A stretch of 64,000 nt of DNA from Telmatactis stephensoni (taxonomy: Eukaryota; Cnidaria; Anthozoa; Actiniaria; Isophelliidae), in NCBI GenBank assembly GCA_029948255.1, contig JALIZF010001569.1, positions 348,599 to 412,598 on the forward strand, in the 5' to 3' direction. Below the pieces are notes generated by a model that did not search any database, was not told the origin of the DNA, and saw only the letters and a list, made by a program, of their open reading frames with translations. Made by a program: the position numbers and the translations under genes. This document shows positions 37,151-47,631 of the stretch, piece after piece. How positions within the stretch are numbered: the first letter of the stretch is position 1; the number at the start of each line of letters is the position of its first letter.

Positions 37151-37571
37151 GTTTAATACGGTTTAACGAATACATTTGCATCTCATTATTTGACGGGCCG
37201 TCACGATCTGACAACATTCCGAGGTCTCTTCCCTGATCGAAAATTTTTCTAAGTGTCTAGGAATTCATTTGCATCTCATTTGAAGGATCGTCACGCTTTT
37301 TCGCGTGACGACGTCAAAACCGGAAGCTACAGTGAGACTACGGAAAAGGCATCAAAACAAAAATTGCTTAGGGAGGGGAGGTTGAATCCGATAGCTTTTG
37401 GCAAGCCAACACATACAGTCTTAGGGAGGGGAGGCATAAGCATAGTTCTACAAATATATTTATTGGGGGGGTAGGCTGTTTGTTTGTAATTTATGATTAA
37501 CAACATGACTTCCGGTGTGTCAGATCGTCAAAGGATTTTGTCCGTCCGTGTCAGGTCGTGTGTATTGGACA

Positions 37572-38308
37572 TGTGTGACCAAACACCTCAACAGCCTGCG
37601 TAGCATTGTCATTTTAACTATCTTAGATATTTTCAATCATTTCAACTACACTTAATTTTATCTGGTTATAATAACTTTATTTATTATAACCAGAATATAA
37701 ATAGTTTAGCTAGTAGTTTGGATGCATGTCTCAGTATGAACTTGCCAAGCTCTGGGATGGAGTAGAATGAGGGACCTGAAGACAAATGTATTCTGTGCTG
37801 AGACAAGACAGGGATAGTTGAAGCACGGCTTTTCTTGAGTGATTGAGCATTCCTGAGCATTCCTTTTTTTTTCAATGGTGAACGAGAAATGTTTGAACAT
37901 TGAAAGCTGCCGGTCAAATAGTATTTCGAGGTCATTGACCGGCTGACGGTAAATAAATTTTGCTTAGTGTTCAAACGAAAAAAAAATAAAAGAAAAACTG
38001 TCGAAGGGAGAAAAATCTTTAGAAATATATAAAAGGATATAGAGAAATAAAAACAGGGGGAAAAAAGAAACACCCAGGAAGGGGGCAAGTATGGGTTGTA
38101 CTTGTGTTGCTCTTGATAGATTCACTAGGCTTTACTGACTTAATAAAGATGATGATGATGATGATGATGATTCACTCAATGAGTCATCGATAAGGTGAAC
38201 ATCAACGCTCGTGTTCAAGCTTTCGTCATTCCAAAATGATGTCTCACATTTGTAGACACTGAATATGAAAGCCAAAGAGCTCAAAAAGAGCTGGATAAAG
38301 TGGAAATC
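37572..38308. other. Spacer with hairpin and (GAT)n; possible retrotransposon 3' end
   Basis: A 13-bp hairpin CTGGTTATAATAA/TTATTATAACCAG lies at about 37663-37694. AATAAA followed by GATGATGAT at 38141-38171 looks like the 3' end of an RTE-like element. The plus-strand frame just before 38300 (EYESQRAQKELDKVEID) looks exon-like and may be interrupted by the retrotransposon on its right. Confidence 0.35.
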
Positions 38309-40312
38309 GATCAAGATTCAAGATTCAAGATTTGTACCACACTGTTTAAAATATACAATATATAGATATATATACATATATTCATATTGTGTATATAGGA
38401 AAAGGAATAAATACAAAATATAACAATTTGATAGTACGTGTTATCTGAAATAACTTGGCATTAATCGAGTCAGTTAGAAAATAGATAAAAATATATTTTG
38501 ATTTTGTTTTAATTGATACATCAATGTCATTCCATATAATGGGGCCTTGATAGCGAAGTGAAAATTTGCCGTAATTAGTTCTGACACTGGGGGGACACAG
38601 GGATAGTTTAGAAGCAAACCTTGTATTGTAATGATGTTGATTCTTGGCTAAGATAAAAAAGTTCTTAAAAGCACTAGGTAGACTATTTGAATGAAAATTA
38701 TACATAATTAAGGCATTATGAAGGGTAACTAGTGTTGCTTGAATAAAGTCATTTATTGAAAGTCATTATGCGTATTGCTTTTTTCTGAAGTATCAATAAG
38801 GGTTTCAATGTGGTGGGATATGTGTTTCCCCAAACAGGGATACCATAGATAAAGTATGGATAAATAAGTGAGTAGTACAATTGAATAAGCACCTTGGAAG
38901 TAACATAGTTGCATAACTTAGAAAGAATACCAATACTACGTTTAATTTTCTTGGACAAGTTTTGAACATGGGCTTTGAAGGACAAGTGAGAATCAAGATA
39001 AAGACCAAGATATTTAATATCGTTCACTGATTTCAAAGGTACTAGATTTATAACTAGATGTATATTATGTAGGAGTTTCTTTTGAGGGGGATGAAAAATA
39101 AAATTTGTTTTGTCAATGTTAAGGAACAACTTATTGCATGACAACCACCTATGGATGTTAAATGTGTGTTGATCAACTTTTCGAGTTCTATGATACTCTT
39201 ATGCGCAAAAAAAAGATTACAATCATCAGCAAATAGATGAAATTTGAAAAGATCTGAGCTTTTGTTGAAGTCATTTATGTATAGGAGAAATAGAAGTGGT
39301 CCCCAGGACACTTCCTTGGGGGACACCACAAGAAAGGGGTTGCTCTTCAGAATTACTATTTCCTATGGAGAAGTATTGCTTCCTATTTGATAAGTAAGGT
39401 TTAAACCAGAGATGAGTAAGGCCTCTAAGACCATAATATTCAAGTTTAGATAAGAGGATGTTATGATTGACACAATCAAAAGCCTTACTGAGGTCTAAAA
39501 AAATTCAACATGAAAATTTGCCTTCCTCAATGGCACTTTGGATTTTATCGATGATTAAAACTGTGGCTAGTGTAGTAGAATGCTTAGCTCTAAAATCCAA
39601 ACTGGTTTTCAAACAAAATATTTTGGGCACTAATAAAATTAATCAATCTTTTATACATAAGCTTCTCTAGCAAACGGTTGAAAATTGATAACAAGGAAAT
39701 AGGTCTGTAATTACAGACATTTGTTTGACAACAAAGACAGGAATCACACAAGCTAATTTGAATTTATCAGGTATAATGCCAGTAGAAAATGAACAATTAT
39801 AAAGTCTTTCTAATGGAGGTGCTATATAGTTATGGAGTAATTTCAAAAATCTAGTGGGAATGCTGTATGGGCCAGTTTATTTGGAAGAATCAAGTTTACT
39901 GATTTCATTTCTAATTTCTTCAGAAGTAACAGGTTTTAGAAACAAACTAGTCTGCTGTAGATTGTCCAGAGGCGAAGCAGTACACCTGTTAGAATTAGAA
40001 CCAGATAGGGATTGACCAATACTCGAGAAGTACTTATTGAAGGTGTTAGCTATCTGCCTTGGATCTTTGACTTCAGAGTTATCAGGGGTGATCAATTTTG
40101 AGGGAATGTTTCTATTAATTGCTTTATTAGATATCAATTCTCTTATGCCTATCCAAATGTTTTTTATTTTGAGAGAAGTTTGAGTAAAATAGCTATTGTA
40201 ATAGAGTTTCTTGCTAGCACTTAGAACTTTACTTAATTTATTACGATAATGTTTATATTTAAAAGAGTCATATGATGACTTAGTCCTCAAGTATTTCAAA
40301 ACTATCAAAACT
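38309..40312 (-). pseudogene. CR1-like non-LTR retrotransposon, 5' truncated and frameshifted
   Basis: On the minus strand the region upstream of RT starts at 40308 (KYKHYRNKLSKVL...NIWIGIRELI...FNKYFSSIG). RT follows with a GVPQGSVLG motif near 39310, a one-base insertion near 39302, then FLLYINDF and the catalytic FADD (about 39235). After another frame break come FLNIDKTNFIFHPP, KYLGLYLD and the C-terminal RYQGPIIWNDI tail. The 3' end carries short direct repeats ATTCAAG at 38315-38330, a CR1-type tail. At least three frame breaks make it inactive. Confidence 0.75.
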
Positions 40313-41093
40313 ATTCAACCATTTTCAAGTGAAGAACCTTCATGGCCAGTAGTCGTCAAGACCACAGATGATAGCGTTCCTCCTGATGAGATGTCACAAC
40401 TGGAAATGAGCTCTGCAAAAGAAGCCGGGGGAAAGAGAAAAGACAAAAAGAAAGAAGAGAACCATGACAGAAGAAGAAGCTGAGGATTTGAAGTTGCCTG
40501 AAAAAATAGTAGAGACCCAAGACCATAGACGAAAGGATACTTTCCCATCAATTAGGTAAGTTCTTCATTCAAACTTCAATTTTACAGTTGGTGATACAAA
40601 AATAGCTTAGAAGTATTTGGTAGACATGGGTCCAAACTAGCACTTTGTCCCTCTCTGTCAGCAACACAGGAAACCCAAGAGAGTATAAAAATTCAAATTC
40701 TTAGACAAGAAAATACCCTGGGTTCCTAAGGTTAAGATCTACCTTATCAGGATTTTTGGCGAATAAAAAAATAGCGAATAAAAAGCCTCGAGAACTTTAC
40801 ACACGTGAAATTTAATGACCTGGACATAAATACATATACAATGAACAACTTATAATCAACCCAAGTCAAGTCAAGTGAAGTCATGTACAACTAATATCCC
40901 ATCTTCATCGGAATCACTTTTCTTCAGCGAGTAAACCTTTGGCGGAGAATATCCTTTGTACAGTCATCAAAATTGCAGCAACTGATTGCGGGTAGCCTCT
41001 GTTGCAGACATCTTTTGTAGTTTGCCGAAAAGCTCCCACAACAACGTCTGCGCTACCGAGCTACTTTGTCTGTTCAACCAATCAGAATCCAGC
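40313..41093. other. Spacer with a possible exon remnant
   Basis: Right of the CR1-like element, 40315-40555 reads as Glu/Lys-rich coding-like sequence ending at a GTAAGT donor near 40556, but the frame breaks at about 40480. It may be the other half of an exon split by the retrotransposon. The rest, to the palindrome, is unrecognised. Confidence 0.3.
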
Positions 41094-42505
41094 CACGCCG
41101 GGCACAAAGGACCCCGAAATCGGCAATGTTAAACGTCCCATTTTTGCTCTAACCTTTGTATCTTCAACAGTAGTTGACCATTTGCAATGAAATGTTCAGT
41201 GATGGCTAACTATAAGTGGCGGTTTATTTTGCCATGTTTAAAAGTTACCAATGACATGATTTTGACGTCATAGCGAATTGTTACATTTTACGAAAACATC
41301 CAGATTACGTCAAGAGGTTCTCAAAACTACATAGTTTGAAAGCGAATGCCATTCTCTAAAATTTGGTGTAATTTTTATCTCGATCCGACATTTCGTTGTC
41401 GAGTTATAAGGGATTTTTGTTTCACGATGACGTCATAAAAGTGACGTCACTAATAACCATTAAAAGCCACTAGAAGCCATTGGAAACAGCAAGTGATGAT
41501 GCAACGAACATGTATTACTATTATGATGTGTTTCTACATAACTAAGTTAAAACTTGTGGTCATCGAGCTTTATTAGGGATATTTGAAATAATCGGTGACG
41601 TCATTATGACGTTAGAGGATTTTACTATATATTCTTATTGATGTTTCTAATACTTATCTTCAAAAAATCAAAAATCCAAAAACATACGATTTTGGGGACT
41701 TCAAAGTTCTTTCACTATGCAAAGTATAAGAACAAACGGACTTCAAACAAAAAAGTTGAATGAAGAAGTAATTTTCATAAATTTCTTTTACTATTTCCCA
41801 TATGATTATTAGGAAAATTTATGAAAATTACTTCTTCATTCAACTTTTTTGTTTGAAGTCCGTTTGTTCTTATACTTTGCATAGTGAAAGAACTTTGAAG
41901 TCCCCAAAATCGTATGTTTTTAGATTTTTGATTTTTTGAAGATAAGTATTAGAAACATCAATAAGAATATATAGTAAAATCCTCTAACGTCATAATGACG
42001 TCACCGACTATTTGAAATATCCCTAATAAAGCTCGATGACCACAAGTTTTAACTTAGTTATGTAGAAACACATCATAATAGTAATACATGTTCGTTGCAT
42101 CATCACTTGCTGTTTCCAATGGCTTCTAGTGGCTTTTAATGGTTATTAGTGACGTCACTTTTATGACGTCATCGTGAAACAAAAATCCCTTATAACTCGA
42201 CAACGAAATGTCGGATCGAGATAAAAATTACACCAAATTTTAGAGAATGGCATTCGCTTTCAAACTATGTAGTTTTGAGAACCTCTTGACGTAATCTGGA
42301 TGTTTTCGTAAAATGTAACAATTCGCTATGACGTCAAAATCATGTCATTGGTAACTTTTAAACATGGCAAAATAAACCGCCACTTATAGTTAGCCATCAC
42401 TGAACATTTCATTGCAAATGGTCAACTACTGTTGAAGATACAAAGGTTAGAGCAAAAATGGGACGTTTAACATTGCCGATTTCGGGGTCCTTTGTGCCCG
42501 GCGTG
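41094..42505. mobile_element. Near-perfect 1.4-kb palindrome, 691-bp arms
   Basis: Arms 41094-41784 and 41815-42505 are reverse complements around a 30-bp spacer. Every position checked obeys x + y = 83599, so I found no indels, and only a few substitutions (for example near 41603 and 41686). The ends read CACGCCGGGCACAAAGG, and AGC flanks both sides, consistent with a 3-bp target duplication and CACTA-like ends. It contains several TGACGTCA motifs and no coding sequence. Confidence 0.9.
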
Positions 42506-42613
42506 AGCTCTTGTTTTCCAGGAGTAATTAATATGCACATACTAATTTTATTTCAAAATGACAGTCAATATTGAGGAATGTTTTCAAAATGATTGTAGAA
42601 AACCTTTAAGATA

Positions 42614-42790
42614 TCTAAACTAAATGAATTTCAAGAGATAGCTTTAAGATCAGTCATTTGAGATGGAAAGGATACATATGTTAATCTGCCAACGGGCTTT
42701 GGGAAATTGCTGATATACCAAGCTTTTCCACTCTTCTTGTCCAACTCGATAGTCATTGTGACCTTATATACGATATTTACACGCAATTCT
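42614..42790 (+). pseudogene. RecQ-like helicase fragment (motif I)
   Basis: Reads SKLNEFQEIALRSVI, a TGA stop, then DGKDTYVNLPTGFGKLLIYQ, matching the start of RecQ-family DEAD/DEAH helicases through the Walker A region. The Walker A GFGKS/T is GFGKL here, and an in-frame stop precedes it. The similarity fades after VIVTLYTIF. A single orphan exon of a decayed helicase gene is the likeliest reading. Confidence 0.5.
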
Positions 42791-42812
42791 TTGCTTTTAA
42801 GTGCAGCTCTAG

Positions 42813-43033
42813 CTACTTGAGATGGTGTACCTTAAGCAAGTGCTTTGACAAGCTTGGCAAAGTCTCCTGTGAGCGGTTTTGACATATTTTTGCTGGGATG
42901 TTAGTTGTGATGAACACTTTTGTCTCTTCACAATCCAAATTTATCTGTGGTTGTACAACTGGAATGGACCCAATAAACACAGGTACATCTACGTGAACTG
43001 GTTCCTCAATATTTCCAATATTTCTTGCCATCT
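42813..43033 (-). CDS. Small hypothetical protein, about 72 residues
   Basis: A clean frame from the ATG at 43033 (MARNIGNIEEPVHVDVPVF) to a stop at 42813, ending in SLSKHLLKVHHLK. No family recognised. It lies just downstream of, and on the same strand as, the CFLCG-type frame, so both may be exons of one gene. A chance frame is possible. Confidence 0.25.
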
Positions 43034-43106
43034 TCAAAAGATTGATGTGAACATGAGTGATTTTCGTGCGAGTTTATTCGGCTGAATCTCTGCATTTAGG
43101 AGCCAC

Positions 43107-43389
43107 CTAACCCTGGGTAGATTTTTGTTTGAATACCGTTTTCAGCTCATTTTTCACATCTTCAAAGTGTTTTTGAATCTTTTCCAACTTTTTGAGTGAC
43201 TTTAAGCAGGATGTTCGGCAAACGATCGAAGAGAATCCCATCTGATTGATGATATACATTCGGGTCAACATCAATACCAATTCGAATTAAATTGGCCACA
43301 GCTACTTTGCTTTTTCCATAAACAAGGATTATATCCTTTTTGTTTAACACTTCCGTCCCACAAAGGAAACAGAGGTCCGTATTTGACAT
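43107..43389 (-). CDS. Cys-rich hypothetical protein with CFLCG motif, one likely frameshift
   Basis: From the ATG at 43389 the frame begins MSNTDLCFLCGTEVLNKKD and continues with LIRIGIDVDP, a zinc-binding-like start typical of multicopy cnidarian proteins. It closes at 43162, but a one-base shift near 43175 would continue into KHFEDVKNELKTVFKQ and a stop at about 43107. The partner cysteines expected later are not visible, so it may be truncated. Function unknown. Confidence 0.35.
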
Positions 43390-43589
43390 TGTTTTATGTG
43401 CTTGCTTCGTATTGTAAAGAAAGGTCTGAACTCAGTTGAATCTATGTTTATCGAAGAACCAATATTTGTCGAAGTAACGATATTTGTAATGTGATCATCC
43501 AGGTGGATGTTGTCCTGTGAAGGACTGTTTGGTGTGACTGACGTTTTGACAACCTGAGCGAAAGTCATCTTCAGAGTCAAGTCACCTTT

Positions 43590-44852
43590 GTACTTTTGAT
43601 TGGCAGAATCGAATAACCAGATTGCAATGGACTTTTTGAGTTCACATTATTTCGAAAACCGCTGAAATCTCTACATTATTTATGAATGCGAAACAAGTAA
43701 GGCGATGAAACAAATTTCATTTTGAATGTATTGTCTTTATTTTAAAGGAACTCTTCCACTTTTTCCAAAGAGGTGTCCAATGGAGAGACGAGAAAATTAA
43801 AATTGAGAGTGCCTGCCACTCTATAAGAGGAAAATAAGATGCATTTTTTTTATTTTTATCAAAATATCATGGCTCTAACAGGGACAATAGAGAACCCTGG
43901 AATTGTCGATTTCCTTCGCCTTTACAAAGGGCTTTCACTGGCGATCTTATCTGCGCCAAAGGTATTTCTGTGAATAATATCAATCTTTTTTGATTGAAAT
44001 ATATGTATTATCTCTTTTTCCCAATTTTTGGACAAACGCTAAAAGCATGCAACAAAAATAGTACTAAGTTGTACTATTTAATGCTAGTTCAATTGATTTA
44101 TTGTCTAATTAGTGTTACATAGAATGAAAGACTACTGTCCAATCGATGTTCAGATAGGATGAAGAAAACAAACAAGAATTTGATTTTTGTGTTGCTTTTC
44201 TCAAATTTAGAGTATCAAAGAGGAGCAGCTATGTTTCCTCCTTACAAATGTAAATGTGCACAAACTGCCACATTATGTCGCAGTTATCTGCCAAGGAGGA
44301 GTCGACCAGAGCATTGCCATAATGAGGTTTCTCCAAGATAAGCTGAAATGTGGAGTCCAGGAATTTTACTGGAACAATACCAGAGGCGGTCTTGGCATGG
44401 CATGGCATGAAACGTAAGGTTTATTAGTATATTTTTTCCCTTTCTTTATTCACTATATTTCTTTCCTTCCCATTCTGATTTCCGTTCCGTCTTACTTCAT
44501 TCCTTCCCTTTTTTCCCTTCACTCCCTGTTATTGATGTTTGATTAAAATTAGCTCTTAATAAGGCATCAAACTGGTCTTTTTTGTTTTTTTTGAGTAAAA
44601 AATGACCAAAAGTGAAAAGTAATAGCCTTGACAACGGTTAAGTGCATAAGTGCATAAATAACTTTTCACTTGTTGTAAAAACCGTTTTGGTTGATTAAGA
44701 GTAAGTTGCTCAATTCATGGAATGAAAAACGGAAGCGTGGTCAATAAAAAACTATATCGAGTCATCTTAAAACAAAAAGAAGACTGTTTGATGTCCTGTT
44801 TTTAAGGTAAACTGTAATTGAAGGTTTTGGAGTAAGCTTACTGAGATCAACA
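43590..44852. other. Non-coding stretch before the retrotransposon
   Basis: No supported gene. A weak cysteine-containing frame (44221-44341: PPYKCKCAQTATLC) and short GGCAT repeats near 44395 are all that stands out. Confidence 0.4.
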
Positions 44853-44888
44853 TATTCAAACCTCATTGAATATTCATATCCCGCGGGA

Positions 44889-44940
44889 TGACGTCATTAG
44901 CATTATATAACACCAAATTAATTATCCAAGGGTGTCAGTT
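44889..44940 (+). promoter_or_regulatory. Promoter inside repeat A1: CRE, TATA and Inr-like motifs
   Basis: TGACGTCA at 44889-44896 is a perfect CRE/ATF site, TATATAA at 44904-44910 a TATA box, and TCAGTT at 44935-44940 an initiator-like motif with its A about 33 bp from the TATA start. The gag ATG follows at 44972. The same set recurs in A2 at about 51000-51051. Confidence 0.6.
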
Positions 44941-44971
44941 CGCAACGGGACGCTAATGGAGGAAAGTCGCA

Positions 44972-46841
44972 ATGGATGAATCGGGTCCAGCGCGTCCTGG
45001 ACGATTAACTCCTCAAGTAGTCTCCGAAGTTCGACAAGCCACAAGAGTTCTAGATCGTGGTTCTACTCCTGTTTCTTTGAGTATTTCAACAACATCGACG
45101 GTTCTAGGCGTCTCAACAGCGATAAATGCTTCAACTTCGACTGCTTCAGCTTCTACTGCTACAACATCCGTCCTTGGAAACTCAAATCCAACCTCGATCT
45201 CAGTAGGAGGCCAGGGAGGTGTTGAGGTAGGAATCTTGCGTAGATATTGGCCTTTTTCTCGGGGAAACTAGTTGTTCAATTGCTTTGTTTAACGGTTACG
45301 CTTCTAGTCCATGAGACTTAATTATGCAGATTTGAATTGAGAATCATTTTCCCGGGAGACTTAAACTCAATTGTATTTCTTGCAAGGATGTATTTTCAAC
45401 TCTGTTTCGCTAGTTAGATGCAGTGCTGTAGGTTTCTTCTTTTTAAGCAATATAAGTAGTCATTTGGGAGTATTTTTATTGCCTTCTACATATTTAGTCC
45501 TTTAGCTGGGCTGCTGATCAAGTACGAATAATATTCTACAACGTGCAGATGTACTTGTAATAATTAAGCCTATTATGTAAAGTTAGATTGCGAAACTGGT
45601 GTGCTGGAGTCTTAAGAACTCAAACGTGATGCACTGTGTGGGCTCACGTGATTTAAAAGAAAAGTAATCGTGATGCACTGTGTGGGCTCACGTGATTTAA
45701 AAGAAGAGTAATCGTGATGCGCTGTGTGGGCTCACGTGATTTAAAAGAAAAGTAATCGTGATGCGCTGTGTGGGCTCACGTGATTTAAAAGAAGAGTAAT
45801 CGTGATGCGCTGTGTGGGCTCACGTGTTTCAAAATGAAAAGTAATCGTGATGCACTGTGTGGGCTCACGTGATTTAAAAGAAAAGTAATCGTGATGCGCT
45901 GTGTAGGCTCACGTGATTTAAAAGAAGAGTAATCGTGATGCGCTGTGTGGGCTCACGTGATTTAAAAGAAGAGTAATCGTGATGCGCTGTGTGGGCTCAC
46001 GTGATTTAAAAGAAGAGTAATCGTGATGCGCTGTGTGGGCTCACGTGATTTAAAAGAAGAGTAATCGTGATGCACTGTGTGGGCTCATGTGATTTAAAAG
46101 AAAAGTAATCGTGATGCGCTGTGTGGGCTCACGTGGTTCAAAAGAAAAGTAACCGTGATGCGCTGTGTGGGCTCACGTGTTTCAAAATGAAAAGTAATCG
46201 TGATGCGCTGTGTGGGCTCACGTGATTTAAAAGAAAAGTAATCGTGATGCACTGTGTGGGCTCACGTGATTTAAAAGAAGAGTAATCGTGATGCACTGTG
46301 TCGGCTCACGTGATTTAAAAGAAAAGTAATCGTGATGCGCTGTGTGGGCTCACGTGATTTAAAAGAAGAGTAATCGTGATGCGCTGTGTGGGCTCACGTG
46401 TTTCAAAATGAAAAGTAATCGTGATGCACTGTGTGGGCTCACGTGTTTCAAAATGAAAAGTAATCGTGATGCGCTGTGTGGGCTCACGTGATTTAAAAGA
46501 AAAGTAATCGTGATGCACTGTGTGGGCTGTCGTAATTCCAGTAGAAATTAATATCGCGATGCTTTGTGCGGGCTAACGTGATTCAAGTCAGAAAGTTGTG
46601 AAGGGTTGTATGAGCCCCTGCAGGCAGAAAGAGCCCAGGCGTCATCATGAAACGGCGATGTTCTTGCTATCAGGTCTGCCTGTTGATTTTACTTAGGCCT
46701 CTGTAGTAGAGGTTAAGATCTTAAAGGAACAGCTGGATGATATGAAGAAAAGACCAGACAAGGCACTGGCTCAGGCATTTTTTGATCCTCACAGAGCCTT
46801 AGCGACTCTAGCAGTTGGTAGATCATGCAAGGAGATCATGT
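44972..46841 (+). CDS. gag-like ORF of the YR element, two exons
   Basis: Exon 1 (44972-45226) starts MDESGPARPGRLTPQVVSEV and is Ser/Thr-rich. Exon 2 (46697-46841) reads ASVVEVKILKEQLDDMKKR, then ALAQAFFDPHRALATLAVGR. A phase-0 GT-AG intron (45227-46696) joins them in frame. Without splicing, exon 1 reads into a stop at 45271. A stop at 46839-46841 ends this frame, yet gag-like sequence continues downstream to a zinc knuckle, so a further intron or frameshift is likely. The intron is filled by a 44-bp minisatellite. Introns have been reported in YR retrotransposons. Confidence 0.5.
45618..46530. repeat. 44-bp minisatellite, about 20 copies, each with CACGTG
   Basis: Unit AATCGTGATGCGCTGTGTGG followed by GCTCACGTGATTTAAAAGAA and a few bases, period 44 bp (GTAATCG at 45664, 45708, 45752, 45796 and onwards). 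Nearly all copies hold the palindromic E-box CACGTG; a few variants have GTTTCAAAATGAA instead of ATTTAAAAGAA. It lies wholly within the inferred gag intron. Confidence 0.95.
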
Positions 46842-47100
46842 AAAGATGAGAGGGCGTTACAGCATTATCCTGCGATGCAATCGGTGTTGATCAAGCTCGT
46901 CGCTGATTGATAAGGCCGTTCGTAAACGATCGGGCTCAGAGTAACCAAGGACCATAGCCAGGACGCGCTGGACCCGTACTGGCTCCTACAACCGTGGGGA
47001 ACGGCAGCCTCAGATATGCTATAACTGTGGCCAGCCGGGCCAGTTTGCTCGTAACTGCACCAAGAAAGGTTTAATCGAATTCTGTAACTGGTTGTTTGAT
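46842..47100 (+). pseudogene. gag C-terminal remnant with altered zinc knuckle
   Basis: Arg/Gly/Pro-rich frame ending in CYNCGQPGQFARNCTKK near 47018-47068. Compared with the CCHC consensus the histidine position is Gln, so zinc binding would be impaired. Frame breaks separate it from gag exon 2. Confidence 0.5.
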
Positions 47101-47631
47101 ATTGGAATCGCTTAGACTATGTATTGGAATTAAATATGAAATGGAAATGGATTCATTGATGCTACGAATAGAATTAAATGTGTGGATAAAACCTGATATT
47201 GTTTAATGACTGTATGAGTTCAGTTCTAAACAAGTGGCGGTTAGGGGGATTCACATAGGCCACTCAAAGGGTTTTATTATCCTTCTTTTTATATATATTT
47301 TGTTCGGGTAAGGAGAGATGACGCCGCAAGCGTTTTGTCCTCTAGGGCATTCCCTTGTTGCTCGATTGATCGGGCTAAGGTTGTCATTTCCTCTGAACTC
47401 GGGTTTCCCATCGGGTTTGGGTTATCCCATTTCTATTTCTCCTCTCAATTAGTCACGGTTTGCATTGGTCTTCCCACTTTCAGCCTAAATCGAGACCCAA
47501 GCCGATGGTTGAAGACCCCAATCTTCTAGAGGTGGAACGGAGTCGTCCTGAAGAAGTGAAATGGGTATCGTTTGATGGGACCCCGAGTCCAGGAGGGATG
47601 ACAAGTACAAAAGGGCCCCTGGAGGAGAGTC

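Larger units (their letters stand above)
31837..37571. mobile_element. 5.7-kb element with terminal inverted repeats and internal satellite
   Basis: The left terminus TGTCCAATACACAC...CCTGACACGGA at 31837 is matched in inverse at 37571. The inverse match continues through the CCGGAAGTCATG block, the two CCTCCCCTCCC blocks and one satellite unit, for about 390-450 bp per arm with clear divergence. The interior holds a 100-bp satellite array, a nested TTAA MITE and two further degenerate tandem arrays. No transposase gene is visible, so it appears non-autonomous. No convincing target-site duplication was seen. Confidence 0.7.

Noticed and set aside
45618..46530. CRISPR-like array or coding repeat
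   Set aside because: Units of 44 bp are contiguous without spacers; the minus-strand frame is a by-product of the repeat.
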